Shown: positions 27,973 to 36,394, counted from the first letter of the stretch. The stretch: DNA of 38,944 nucleotides from Bacteroidales bacterium (GCA_024682995.1 JAIKYR010000106.1:1-38944), one strand, 5' to 3'. Notes: generated by a model not told the origin, from the letters alone. Program-made: numbers and translations.

Positions 27973-28974
27973 TTATACCTTCATAGTCAATATTTTTTCT
28001 TCATCTATCCCTACGATTTTGGCGACCACAGCTGGCTTCATGCCGTTAATCAGCATATTCCGTATAAGCAAGCTACGCTCCTCAATTCGACCTTCTTCCT
28101 TTCCTTTTTCCATTCCCTTTTCCATTCCCTTTTCCATGCCCTTTTCTATCCCTTTCTCCATCCCTTTTTCCAGCCCCTCTTTCAATCCCATTTTCATCCC
28201 CATTTTCATCCCCATTTTCATCCCCATTTCCTTTCCTTCTTCCATTCCTTGCTTCAAGCCTACTTTTATCCATGTGGCCTCCACGCTGACAGCATCCCAA
28301 TATTTGTCATAGATGTAACGTTCTGCATCGCTGTAGTTGATAACCTCCAATAGATCGATGGCCTTGGCAATGTCGCAATCGGCAAGCAAATCAGAAGGCG
28401 GAAAGCGAGTTTCTTCCTGCATCTCTGTGAAAAATCGCATCCATAATTCCCTTTTGGAGGTTCCTTTGTTCTGTATCTTTTGGAACTTCTCCATCTCAAC
28501 AAATACAATTTTAAGCCCTTCAAGTACCCTGTCAGTATGATATTCATGGACGATGCGATAAGGATGATACCATTCCTCAATATCTGGATGGCTATTTCCA
28601 TTGACGAAATTCAAAGAATATACAGGTTGTAATAAATCATACGTGCCACCCTTCTGAAGTTGATTCACATAAGCTTTTGAGGTGTTGAAAAGAACCCGCT
28701 GGTAAAAGCTTTCCGCCCAATTGAGCTGCATCTCCACAAGAAACTGGGAACCGGAAGAATCCTCGCAACAGACATCCACAATACTATTCTTGCGAGCAGG
28801 TGTCTCGGGCATGAGCTCGGCTGAGATGTAGTGTAGGGAGGTTATGGTTCGTCCGCCTTCTAACGGTAGAAAAGCATTGAGAAGACTCGTAGCCAAGTCA
28901 ATGTGTTGTCCAAAGATTTTACGAAACGTAACATCGGTGATGGGACTATAATATTTAATAGGACCTCTGATCAT
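27973..28974 (-). CDS. Rpn-family/PD-(D/E)XK nuclease (putative transposase-like)
   Basis: This 333-aa protein opens with YYSPITDVTFRKIFGQHIDLATSLLNAFLP and has the nuclease-fold core SIVDVCCEDSSGSQFLVEMQLNW, as in PF12784-type Rpn/PD-(D/E)XK family proteins. YQRVLFNTSKAYVNQL is also typical. Residues of about 249-299 are a low-complexity tail of KGME/MGMK tetrapeptides, followed by a final helix pair (MLINGMKPAVVAKIVGID) usual for the family. Members promote recA-independent recombination or are of unclear function. It is monocistronic between convergent and same-strand neighbours. Confidence 0.88.
   Translation of the reverse strand: MIRGPIKYYSPITDVTFRKIFGQHIDLATSLLNAFLPLEGGRTITSLHYISAELMPETPARKNSIVDVCCEDSSGSQFLVEMQLNWAESFYQRVLFNTSKAYVNQLQKGGTYDLLQPVYSLNFVNGNSHPDIEEWYHPYRIVHEYHTDRVLEGLKIVFVEMEKFQKIQNKGTSKRELWMRFFTEMQEETRFPPSDLLADCDIAKAIDLLEVINYSDAERYIYDKYWDAVSVEATWIKVGLKQGMEEGKEMGMKMGMKMGMKMGLKEGLEKGMEKGIEKGMEKGMEKGMEKGKEEGRIEERSLLIRNMLINGMKPAVVAKIVGIDEEKILTMKV
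28096..28229 (-). repeat. 12-bp in-frame repeat array encoding MGMK/KGME units
   Basis: About eleven degenerate 12-bp units are visible on the plus strand, first ccCTTTTTCCATT-type, then exact CCCCATTTTCAT-type copies near 28196-28229. Unit length is a multiple of three, so gain or loss changes tail length by four residues without shifting the frame. Confidence 0.8.
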
Positions 28975-29001
28975 TTAATTTATCTTTAAAATTCAACACA
29001 G

Positions 29002-29009
29002 CAAAAATA
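29002..29009 (-). promoter_or_regulatory. -7 promoter element (TATTTTTG) for the Rpn gene
   Basis: TATTTTTG on the minus strand lies 28 bp before the ATG at 28974, giving an expected leader of about 20 nt. It matches TAnnTTTG. Confidence 0.45.
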
Positions 29010-29057
29010 CAATATAATCTACCGCTTGTCAAGTACCAGAACAAAATTTTTCACCTT

Positions 29058-29081
29058 TGATTATTAGACATTTAATAATCA
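29058..29081. repeat. Perfect 9-bp inverted repeat TGATTATTA/TAATAATCA
   Basis: The two arms are separated by 6 bases (GACATT) in the AT-rich gap upstream of the Rpn promoter. It could be an operator or part of a terminator region. It is almost entirely A/T, so a hairpin would be weak. Confidence 0.45.
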
Positions 29082-29089
29082 GTATAAAT

Positions 29090-29113
29090 ATTTTAACAAC
29101 TATTTGTTAAAAT
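29090..29113 (-). terminator. Hairpin ATTTTAACAA-CTAT-TTGTTAAAAT downstream of the OppA-like gene
   Basis: A perfect 10-bp stem with a 4-nt loop begins 48 bp after the stop of the minus-strand cell-wall operon. It is followed on that strand by ATTTATACTGATTATT, moderately U-rich. It is a plausible terminator for the operon, but the stem is A/T-rich and lacks a clean U-tract. Confidence 0.4.
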
Positions 29114-29160
29114 CAAAAACCGAATTTCGGAGAAAAAAGGAACCCCGCGAAAAAAAACTA

Positions 29161-30798
29161 CTATTTGTCATCTAGTATCCGCACCCTTCGTAAGTCCAGC
29201 ATATTTACAGGATTGGTGCCAAGGCCGGTGATATTGGCCTGCGTGAAGCGGATCACCTTGTCGTAGTAGAGCACCACCACGGGCGCGTCTGCCATAAGCA
29301 ACGCATCCATGCGGGTATAATATTCGTTGCGTTTGGCCTCATCGGCGCAACGCTGTGAGGCCTCGTACAGCTTGTCAAAGGCAGGGTTCACATAGTGCGT
29401 GTAGTTGGAGCCGGCAGGCTGCAGGTTCTTGGAATAGAACAGGGCCATATAGTTTTCCGCATCGGGATAATCGCAAATCCAGGAGCCGCGGAAGAAGGGA
29501 AGCTGGTAGCTGCGCATCATCTCGCGCTGCTGCGCGCCCTGCATCACATCCAACCGCAGGTCAATACCCAGCTGTGACAGTTCGTGCTGCATGTACTGCA
29601 CCAGGTCGGCGTAGGAGGCGGACACGGCCACGGAGATTGGCGGGAGACCCTTGCCGCCGGGATAACCGGCCTCCACCAGCAATTGCGCCGCCTTGGCCGG
29701 ATTGTACGTGTAGCCGCCCGTGCGCGCAGGGTCGTGCGAAGGCATACCCCGCGGCACAAAACCACCCGTACCTGGATAGCCCACATTGTTGCGCAAGTAT
29801 TTCATCATCTTCTCACGATCGAAACCATAGTTGATAGCCTGCCGTACCCGCTTGTCCAACAACGGGTTGTCCTTATCACCAGACTTCAACATGAAGCCTA
29901 AATACTCCGTGTTGAGGTACGGACCCGTCAACATTTTGATTTTATCCTTGTAGTCAGGATTGAGCCGCCCATCCTTCGTAAGCAGTGCGTCCTTATAGCA
30001 GGCCTCCACACCCGACATGAAGTCGAGCGAACCCTTCATAAACTCCATAAACACCGACTGTTTGTCCACGATGAATGAAATGGCCACCGCATCGATATAC
30101 GGCAGACGGTTACCTTGCTCGTCGCGTTCAAAATAATCGGGATTCTTGCGCAACACAAGCTTCACACCCTCCTGCCATAGCTGGAACTGGAAGGGGCCCG
30201 TACCCACAGGATGCTTGCGGAAATCCTTACCGTAACGCTCCACCACCTCCTTTGGGACCACGGAGCAGTATTTCATCGTCAGGATACCGAGAAACGGCGG
30301 GAAAGCCTCCGACAATTCTATTTGGAATGTAGTGTCATTCAAAGCCTTGAACAAAGGTTTACCCTCTTTGTCGCGTTTCACCTTCTGGAAAATCCACGCA
30401 CCGGGTGAGGCCACGTCAGGATCCAGAATACGTGAAAAACTATACACAAAATCCTGAGCTGTCACCTTGCGGGATTTCTCAAACGGATACTCTTTCGTAT
30501 TATGAAACGTCACATCATCGCGCAGGAAAAACGTATAGATGCGACCATCGGGGGAAACAGTCCAGCTTTTGGCAATAGAGGGTACGATATTCAGCGAATC
30601 GTCCATATCAACAAGCCCGTTATAGAGCTGGTTACAGGGCCAAAGCGTAGCCTGCCCTGAGGAATAAGCCGGGTCAAGCGACGCGATGCCGTTGGATTCG
30701 TTATAATGAAAAATCTTCTTGTCCGAATGGTCATACTTAGGCCGACAGCCCGTCAGCACCACCATCATCAACACCAAACAGAACCACAATCTCCTCAT
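29161..30798 (-). CDS. Peptide ABC transporter substrate-binding lipoprotein (family 5, OppA/DppA-like)
   Basis: I use the ATG at 30798 (545 aa) rather than the track's TTG at 30804. MRRLWFCLVLMMVVLTGC is a lipoprotein signal with lipobox LTGC. The mature protein shows the SBP_bac_5 order: LDPAYSSGQATLWPCNQLYNGLV, PSIAKSWTVSPDGRIYTFFLRDDVTFHN, a central HPVGTGPFQFQLWQ, and late DYPDAENYMALFYSKN. It binds oligopeptides outside the inner membrane. No permease or ATPase genes follow. It is the last gene of a peptidoglycan operon, so a murein-peptide ligand is plausible but inferred. Confidence 0.92.
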   Translation of the reverse strand: MRRLWFCLVLMMVVLTGCRPKYDHSDKKIFHYNESNGIASLDPAYSSGQATLWPCNQLYNGLVDMDDSLNIVPSIAKSWTVSPDGRIYTFFLRDDVTFHNTKEYPFEKSRKVTAQDFVYSFSRILDPDVASPGAWIFQKVKRDKEGKPLFKALNDTTFQIELSEAFPPFLGILTMKYCSVVPKEVVERYGKDFRKHPVGTGPFQFQLWQEGVKLVLRKNPDYFERDEQGNRLPYIDAVAISFIVDKQSVFMEFMKGSLDFMSGVEACYKDALLTKDGRLNPDYKDKIKMLTGPYLNTEYLGFMLKSGDKDNPLLDKRVRQAINYGFDREKMMKYLRNNVGYPGTGGFVPRGMPSHDPARTGGYTYNPAKAAQLLVEAGYPGGKGLPPISVAVSASYADLVQYMQHELSQLGIDLRLDVMQGAQQREMMRSYQLPFFRGSWICDYPDAENYMALFYSKNLQPAGSNYTHYVNPAFDKLYEASQRCADEAKRNEYYTRMDALLMADAPVVVLYYDKVIRFTQANITGLGTNPVNMLDLRRVRILDDK

Positions 30799-30836
30799 TA
30801 TCAACTATTATTTATGAATTGTAAATTATAAATTCA

Positions 30837-31799
30837 CTACGACAGTGCCTGATTGACCTTCTTGGAGGATTCCAAAATAGAGTTGTATTCTTCCGGAGTG
30901 ATATCAGCATTGAAATAATAGACCGGATTCACAGGGGTACCGTTCTTAATCACCTCATAATGGAGATGCGATCCCGACGACATACCCGTAGAGCCCACAT
31001 ACCCGATAAGTTGTCCTCGTTTCACCTTTTGTCCGGGTTTCACCGCTTTTTTTGAAAGATGAGCATAGAGTGTTTGATAGGAATATCCATGGTTGATGAG
31101 TACCGCGATGCCGTAGCCGCTGCCCGGATTCTCCCCAGACACCGTGCCGTCGGCGGTCGCATACACAGGCGTGCCTTTAGGCGCGGTGATGTCCACCCCC
31201 GTATGGGCGCGCAAGGTCTTCAAGATGGGATGATAGCGCCGCCCGAAGCCTGAAGTGATCGTGTGCATATTCTTCAGCGGACGGATGGCCGGGATGGATT
31301 TCAGCATGTCGGATTTCTTGCTGGCAATCTGTTCCAGCTCTGACAGCGAGCGTGACTGTGCCGCTAACCGCACCACCAACTGGTCGGCCTTCATATTAGC
31401 TTCCTTCAGCTCTGCGTACGCCTCCGAACGGGACAGGCTGTCGAACCGCGGGTCGGCCAACAAAAGCGGATAACGCTCGGATGCCGGCACCGGATCAGCC
31501 TCAAAGACTGTCCGGTAAACGTTGTCGTCGCGGTCCTCAATATCCAACAGCACATCCGACATGATATCAATACGCTGCGACAGATATTCCACCTCGCTGC
31601 GCAACTCGTTGTTCTCCCGCTCCAGAATCTTCACCTTTGGGGAATCTATCGTATAAAAAGCAATCCAAACGAAAACCACTGCAAACGCCACCCCGCTGAA
31701 GAAGACCCACACCAACCGCTTGAAGATGTGCTTGAAGCTCACCTTCACCTTCTCAAACGAGAGTGTCTTTGGGTTAAAATGATAAAACGAGTTTGGCAT
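30837..31799 (-). CDS. M23 family metallopeptidase with membrane anchor and coiled coil
   Basis: This 320-aa protein has a cytoplasmic start (MPNSFYHFNPKTLSFEKVKV), one transmembrane helix (VFFSGVAFAVVFVWIAFY), a coiled-coil stretch (ILERENNELRSEVEYLSQRID) and a C-terminal LytM domain. The zinc and catalytic motifs are intact: SGFGRRYHPI, HTGVD (HxxxD), LYAHLS and SHLHYE (HxH). It should cleave peptidoglycan cross-bridges or be an envelope hydrolase regulator. The intact motifs favour active enzyme. It sits between the GH73 paralogs and the OppA-like gene in one operon. Confidence 0.93.
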   Translation of the reverse strand: MPNSFYHFNPKTLSFEKVKVSFKHIFKRLVWVFFSGVAFAVVFVWIAFYTIDSPKVKILERENNELRSEVEYLSQRIDIMSDVLLDIEDRDDNVYRTVFEADPVPASERYPLLLADPRFDSLSRSEAYAELKEANMKADQLVVRLAAQSRSLSELEQIASKKSDMLKSIPAIRPLKNMHTITSGFGRRYHPILKTLRAHTGVDITAPKGTPVYATADGTVSGENPGSGYGIAVLINHGYSYQTLYAHLSKKAVKPGQKVKRGQLIGYVGSTGMSSGSHLHYEVIKNGTPVNPVYYFNADITPEEYNSILESSKKVNQALS

Positions 31800-31832
31800 T
31801 CGCTTGATTAATACGCTTTTATAAAAACATCT

Positions 31833-33134
31833 TTATTTACAACCGATGCAGATGCGGTCACCAATGCCATAGCTGCTGATGGCACCACTGTTCCGCTTGA
31901 TGATGATTTTCAACTGCACACCGTATTTCTGCGCGATATAACGATACGTGTCGCCCTTCTGTAACGTGTGGTACTCTTCCGGCGACTTAGTGCTCTTCAT
32001 TTCCAAATAAATAACCTCATCTTCAATCGGTTCCGAATCATCATAAACATCATTGTACAAACGCAGGTTTTTTTCGGACAACTGCATGGAAGTAGCTAAC
32101 GACTTATAGGTGTCACCCTTACGGGCAATGAGGAACTTGGTTTTATTGTTCTCATACACAGGACGACTCGTATAAGGATAATATGCCGATTTATAGGGCA
32201 CGGCATAGGGATTGAGGACGAACACATTCTTGCCTTGCACCTTCTCCGGTTCCGGTTCCGAAACCTTCTGCACGATAGTATCCATCTTAGGTTGCTTGGG
32301 TTTCTCCGACTTGTTGACGATGACCTGTATTCCGTTCACCTCCATCGTGTCGGCTTTTGGCTTGGCAGCAGGTTCCGACTTGGTTTCAGGCTTCGACGGT
32401 TTGGTCTCCACCAGTTCCGTTTGTACAGGCTTCGCCGGCTGGGTTTCCACCGGTTTCACAGGAACAGTGGCCACTGTTTCAGGTTGGGCGGGCTTGGGCT
32501 CCGCTTTCTCCACAGGCTTTGTAACCGGACTTTGAGAGGCGCTGTTAGACGTAATAGGACTGGTTTTGGGTATCGCGGCGGATGCCAACGCCGACGTATC
32601 GCCCATCCGTTGGGCTACCTTGCGGTCATAATGCATCAAATAGTATTTCTCGATGATGGAAATCAGCGTGTCGGCATAGTGCGGATTGCCGGAATAGCCG
32701 GCCTCCTTCAGCCCGTTTGCCCAGGATTTGTAGTCGGTGATGGGCAGATAGAAGAGCCTGATGTAGCGACTGCGCTGCGACAAGAACAGCGAATGGTCAC
32801 GGTAGGATTCCTCTACTGTGGCATATTTGCGGAAGCAGTACTCGCTGCTGTGGTTCTCCGTCTCGTAAAAGGTGGGGCCGGTCCACTCTTTCGTGTGGCA
32901 CATGATGCCGAAATGGTTATTGGCCTCCTTGGCAATACGGTTAGTACCGCATTTGGAAGCATAAATAGCCTGGGCCAATGTGATGCTGGCGGGCACCTTA
33001 TACTGTTCCATCTCACTCATAGCCAAATCCTTATACTCATCGATATAATCGTAAATCTGGTCTTCCAACGTGTATTGGGCATAGCTGGAGGCCATGCCGA
33101 ACAGGAGGATACTCAAAAACAGAATTCGTTTCAT
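31833..33134 (-). CDS. GH73-LysM protein lacking the catalytic glutamate (probable pseudoenzyme)
   Basis: This 433-aa protein has a signal peptide (MKRILFLSILLFGMASSYAQ), a GH73 glucosaminidase domain at about 21-175, a Pro/Lys/Glu/Thr-rich linker at about 190-300 (repeated KPVETQP-like units), and two LysM domains (about 334-380 and 388-433). In the conserved LAQxxxES.CG segment it reads LAQAIYASKCG, so residue 59 is Ala where the paralog next door has the catalytic Glu. The codon is GCT, read directly. NNHFGIMCH and YRDHSLFL are otherwise intact. It likely binds peptidoglycan without hydrolysing it. An alternative catalytic carboxylate is possible. Confidence 0.88.
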   Translation of the reverse strand: MKRILFLSILLFGMASSYAQYTLEDQIYDYIDEYKDLAMSEMEQYKVPASITLAQAIYASKCGTNRIAKEANNHFGIMCHTKEWTGPTFYETENHSSEYCFRKYATVEESYRDHSLFLSQRSRYIRLFYLPITDYKSWANGLKEAGYSGNPHYADTLISIIEKYYLMHYDRKVAQRMGDTSALASAAIPKTSPITSNSASQSPVTKPVEKAEPKPAQPETVATVPVKPVETQPAKPVQTELVETKPSKPETKSEPAAKPKADTMEVNGIQVIVNKSEKPKQPKMDTIVQKVSEPEPEKVQGKNVFVLNPYAVPYKSAYYPYTSRPVYENNKTKFLIARKGDTYKSLATSMQLSEKNLRLYNDVYDDSEPIEDEVIYLEMKSTKSPEEYHTLQKGDTYRYIAQKYGVQLKIIIKRNSGAISSYGIGDRICIGCK

Positions 33135-33147
33135 AATCGGATTATAT

Positions 33148-34233
33148 TTAATGTTTTAACAATATCTGGTCGCCGGGATGAATGATGGAATTCTCATCCA
33201 GTGAATTATACTTGAAGATGTAGTGCAGCTGCACGCCGTAACGTTGTGCGATATAGCGCAGCGTCTCACCCGCCTGCACAATATGTACCTTGTTGTTGTG
33301 CGTCTTCGCCTTGGACTCTATATAGACAATCTCGTTCTCCACCGGCTGCGAGTTGGGGTCAAGCACATCGTTGAACTTGCGGAGACTCACCGCAGCCACC
33401 TGCACGTCGCCGGCGATCTTCTCGTAGGTGTCACCCTTCTGGGCGATGATGAAATAGGTGTGGTTGTTCTCGAATACCTTGCGGTAACTGAAAGGACTGG
33501 CTCCGGCGGGATACTCGCTGCCGATGGCCGTGAACACCTTGATCGCCGTTTTGGCAGGCTGCACCACGACGGGCTTGTCCGGCGTGGTAGGTTTCACCGG
33601 CTGATTGGGTTTAGTGGGGGTAACTGACGGATTCGTACTGCTGTTATCCACTGGTTTCCCGCCATTCCCGTATGGGTTTTCCGCCACCTCCTGTCCAGCC
33701 TCCTTTTTCATGCATAGCGTGTCCAAACGGGCGATGCTGAAGCGTTCAATCAGGCTGATCAGACGGTCGGCGTACTGCGGATTGGTGGCGTAGCCGTCGG
33801 CCTTGAGCGTGCGGGCCCAGGCACGGTAATCCAGAATGTCGAGCTGGAAAAGGTTGGCATAGCGCTTACGGGTAGTCAGGAATTTCGAATGGTCGTTGTA
33901 GGAACCGGCCACATCCTCGTATTTGCGGAAGCACTCCTGAAGCTCATCGTCGTCTATGAGGATGGTGTCACCCATCCAGTCCTCGTGGCACTTGATGCCG
34001 AAGTGGTTGTTGCCCTCCGTGGCCAGCCGACTCATGCCGCAAGCACTCTCAAAGATTCCTTGCGCCAGCGTGATGCTAGCCGGAATGCGGTACTCATGCA
34101 TCTTATCCATGGCCACATGCTGGTATTTCACAATATAATCCCGAATGTCCGCCTCAGTATATTGGGCAAGCACATGATTGGAAACCAGCCCTGCCATCAC
34201 AAGCAGACATCCGATACAGAATATTTTTTTCAC
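33148..34233 (-). CDS. GH73 N-acetylglucosaminidase with two LysM domains
   Basis: This 361-aa paralog of the downstream gene starts with GTG at 34233, giving the signal peptide MKKIFCIGCLLVMAGLVSNHVLAQ. Its GH73 domain (about 25-180) has the intact LAQGIFESACGMSRL motif with Glu62 as the predicted catalytic acid, plus NNHFGIKCHEDW. A Pro/Thr/Lys linker (KPNQPVKPTTPDKP) leads to two LysM domains (KGDTYEKIAGDVQV; AGETLRYIAQRYGVQL). It cleaves glycan strands and binds peptidoglycan. The next gene starts 13 bp after its stop, consistent with tandem duplication. Confidence 0.92.
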   Translation of the reverse strand: MKKIFCIGCLLVMAGLVSNHVLAQYTEADIRDYIVKYQHVAMDKMHEYRIPASITLAQGIFESACGMSRLATEGNNHFGIKCHEDWMGDTILIDDDELQECFRKYEDVAGSYNDHSKFLTTRKRYANLFQLDILDYRAWARTLKADGYATNPQYADRLISLIERFSIARLDTLCMKKEAGQEVAENPYGNGGKPVDNSSTNPSVTPTKPNQPVKPTTPDKPVVVQPAKTAIKVFTAIGSEYPAGASPFSYRKVFENNHTYFIIAQKGDTYEKIAGDVQVAAVSLRKFNDVLDPNSQPVENEIVYIESKAKTHNNKVHIVQAGETLRYIAQRYGVQLHYIFKYNSLDENSIIHPGDQILLKH

Positions 34234-34266
34234 TAAATCTATTAATTATTAACTGTAAACTATTAA

Positions 34267-35280
34267 TTATTTTCTCCCCATTCCCAAATGCAATTTCCTA
34301 AGTTCAAACGCCTCCATCACCATCTTCGTATAAAACTCCTTAATATCCAATTTATTGTATTCCACCTGACCGGGTACAATGCTCATCGCCGTCTGACCGG
34401 GGATGGTGTTCACCTCCAGGAAGTAGGGAATGCCGTCGGTTTCGGAGAGGATGAAGTCCACGCGCACCACGCCGTGGCAGTCGAGGTTGCGGAAGATGCG
34501 GGCGGCGTAGTCGCTCATGAGGGCGGTCTTGTCGTCGTCGATGACAGCGGGAGTGATGAGTTTGTGGCCCACGGCCGTGTATTTGGCGTTATAATCATAG
34601 AATTCGTTGCTGGCCACCACTTCGGTGACGGCGAGCACCTTGACGCCACCATAGACGGAGGTCACGCCGCAGGTGAACTCACGCCCGCGCACGAACTTCT
34701 CCACCATCAGCTGGTTGTCGTACTTGAACGCCTCCGCGAACGCGCCCGTCAGTTCCTCACGGTTGTGCACTTTCGTCACGCCGACGCTGGAGCCCGAATT
34801 GCAGGCTTTCACAAAGCACGGGTAGCCGCACACCTCTTCGATGCGCTCAAAATCTATCGGGTCGTTCACGTAGAAATGAAGCGACGGTGAGATGGAGATG
34901 CCGAGGTCGGCCACCGCTAAATTGCAGTAGTACTTGTTGAACGTCAAGGCGGAGCAGAAGACGCCACAGCCGGTGTAGGGCAGTCCCACCAGCTCGAAAT
35001 AGGCTTGCAACCGTCCGTTCTCGCCAGGCGTGCCATGGATGGCGATGAAGGCTGCATCAAAGGTAACCTTCCCGTCGGGGAGGGCCAGCGTGAAGTCGTT
35101 CTTGTCCACCTGCCACACCTGTCCGTCGGCATCGGTGTAGTGCCAGTCCGCCCCCTTGAAATGGATCAGATAGGGGTTGAACAGGTTCCTGTCTAACTGG
35201 TTGAAAATGTTATCAGCCGTCTTGAGGGATATTTCATATTCGCCGGAATCCCCGCCGGCAATAAGGGCTATATTATACAT
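34267..35280 (-). CDS. ddl: D-alanine--D-alanine ligase
   Basis: This 337-aa ATP-grasp enzyme begins with IALIAGGDSGEYEISLKTA. It contains AFIAIHGTPGENGRLQAYFE, LPYTGCGVFCSALTFNKYYCN, PCFVKACNSGSSVGVTKV, VEKFVRGREFTCGV and the C-terminal RVDFILSETDGIPYFLEVNTIPGQT with the Mg/ATP ligands. It joins two D-Ala for the peptidoglycan precursor. It leads a minus-strand operon that continues with two GH73-LysM proteins, an M23 peptidase and an OppA-like lipoprotein. Confidence 0.96.
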   Translation of the reverse strand: MYNIALIAGGDSGEYEISLKTADNIFNQLDRNLFNPYLIHFKGADWHYTDADGQVWQVDKNDFTLALPDGKVTFDAAFIAIHGTPGENGRLQAYFELVGLPYTGCGVFCSALTFNKYYCNLAVADLGISISPSLHFYVNDPIDFERIEEVCGYPCFVKACNSGSSVGVTKVHNREELTGAFAEAFKYDNQLMVEKFVRGREFTCGVTSVYGGVKVLAVTEVVASNEFYDYNAKYTAVGHKLITPAVIDDDKTALMSDYAARIFRNLDCHGVVRVDFILSETDGIPYFLEVNTIPGQTAMSIVPGQVEYNKLDIKEFYTKMVMEAFELRKLHLGMGRK

Positions 35281-35305
35281 AATAATACAATAATTTCAAA
35301 TTGGG

Positions 35306-35313
35306 CAAAGATA
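35306..35313 (-). promoter_or_regulatory. -7 promoter element (TATCTTTG) for the ddl operon
   Basis: TATCTTTG on the minus strand lies 26 bp before the ddl ATG, in the 74-bp gap after the LytTR gene. It predicts a leader of about 20 nt and separates the cell-wall operon from the regulator gene. Confidence 0.5.
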
Positions 35314-35354
35314 TAGGTTTTCCGCGGGGATACGGCAGGGTGCCCAACCGTTTT

Positions 35355-36374
35355 TCAAACAGCGGAATGTGCATAATACCCGCCCGCCTTGTTGGAGCCT
35401 TCATGTTCGATGAGGCCCTCCTCCTTCAGCAGGCGGATGTAGCGGTAAACGCTGCTCGGGGCCAGCCCGGTCTGTTTCTGGATATCCTGTGCCGAACAGC
35501 GCGGATGAGAGGCAATGTAGTCGTAAATGGCCTTGTAGGTCTTCTCGTTTCGCGGCTGTTCCCATTCCCCCTGTTTGGTTTTCCCCTGCAGCAAAGGGAT
35601 TGCACTTTCACGGTAAGCATCCGAAATGGGCAGTTGCACACGCCATCCGCCATCCCCTCGCAAATCGACATCCTTTTTGCTAAAACCCGTCACAGCGTAG
35701 TCCATCACAAAGCAATTGCGGGATATGGGCACGATGCCTGCCGTGGTGAACATATTCTGCAACTGGGAAAGAGACCCGTAACGGTGACACTTCTTTCCAT
35801 CCCTAAGGTACACATTCGTAAAGTTGCCATTCTGCTGGCAGTATATTATATCCGCAACCTGGACCAGCAGATGTTGGCCATTTTCATCTATCACCTCTAT
35901 CTGCATATTCTCCTTATACAGCAGCGTTTCGGATATCTTCTTGAGGCGGTGTGTCTCGCGAAGCGCACAAATGGTAAAGGATAAGAGCACAAAGCCTGCA
36001 TCCCGCAGAAAGACACAGATAGAGCTGTCTATAAAGAACAACTCTGCTCCCGACACCTTCAACCGCAACAGATTCGCATGCGATTGCGGGTACACAAGGG
36101 CTATTTCGCCCAATGCCGCCAACAAAGTGGTTAGCAGGCTGGCAATCACATATTTCCAAGTCTTATTTTGGGCGTACAGCAGAGGGAACCAGAGTTTCTC
36201 ATTCACAAGCATGGCTGCCAGCACTATGATGGCGCACAGGTACTCCTTGTACAGGCACGGGTAGGCCACCGGACGCAATAGGGAAACGTGGTGAAAGGCG
36301 AATAGCACTATACCACAAAAAACAAGTTGTATCACTACCCCAAGTGAAATCCGGATTGCTTCTTTTTTCTTCAT
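35355..36374 (-). CDS. Membrane-bound LytTR regulator with C-terminal winged helix
   Basis: This 339-aa protein has about four predicted membrane helices in residues 8-140 (for example ISLGVVIQLVFCGIVLFAF, YVIASLLTTLLAALGEIAL, FVLLSFTICAL). A LytTR DNA-binding domain follows at about 155-250 (VADIIYCQQNGNFTNVYLRDGKKCHRYGSLSQL, PISRNCFV), then a winged-helix region at about 275-335 (TYKAIYDYIASHPRCSAQDIQKQTGLAPSSVYRYIRLLKEEGLIEHEG). LytTR domains bind DNA through beta strands; membrane-anchored versions are known in Bacteroidetes. The added winged helix is uncommon and could provide a second contact. It probably senses an envelope signal and regulates itself and the divergent operon. Confidence 0.87.
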   Translation of the reverse strand: MKKKEAIRISLGVVIQLVFCGIVLFAFHHVSLLRPVAYPCLYKEYLCAIIVLAAMLVNEKLWFPLLYAQNKTWKYVIASLLTTLLAALGEIALVYPQSHANLLRLKVSGAELFFIDSSICVFLRDAGFVLLSFTICALRETHRLKKISETLLYKENMQIEVIDENGQHLLVQVADIIYCQQNGNFTNVYLRDGKKCHRYGSLSQLQNMFTTAGIVPISRNCFVMDYAVTGFSKKDVDLRGDGGWRVQLPISDAYRESAIPLLQGKTKQGEWEQPRNEKTYKAIYDYIASHPRCSAQDIQKQTGLAPSSVYRYIRLLKEEGLIEHEGSNKAGGYYAHSAV

Positions 36375-36394
36375 TTTTTCCTGTTTTTCGCCCG

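Noticed and set aside
28096-28229. Possible CRISPR-like array
   Set aside because: The units are 12 bp, contiguous with no spacers, and in frame within a nuclease gene; no cas genes are present.
32235-33185. Plus-strand ORF of 316 aa
   Set aside because: It is antisense to the GH73-LysM gene and has a composition rich in Arg, Leu and Gly with no recognisable domain.
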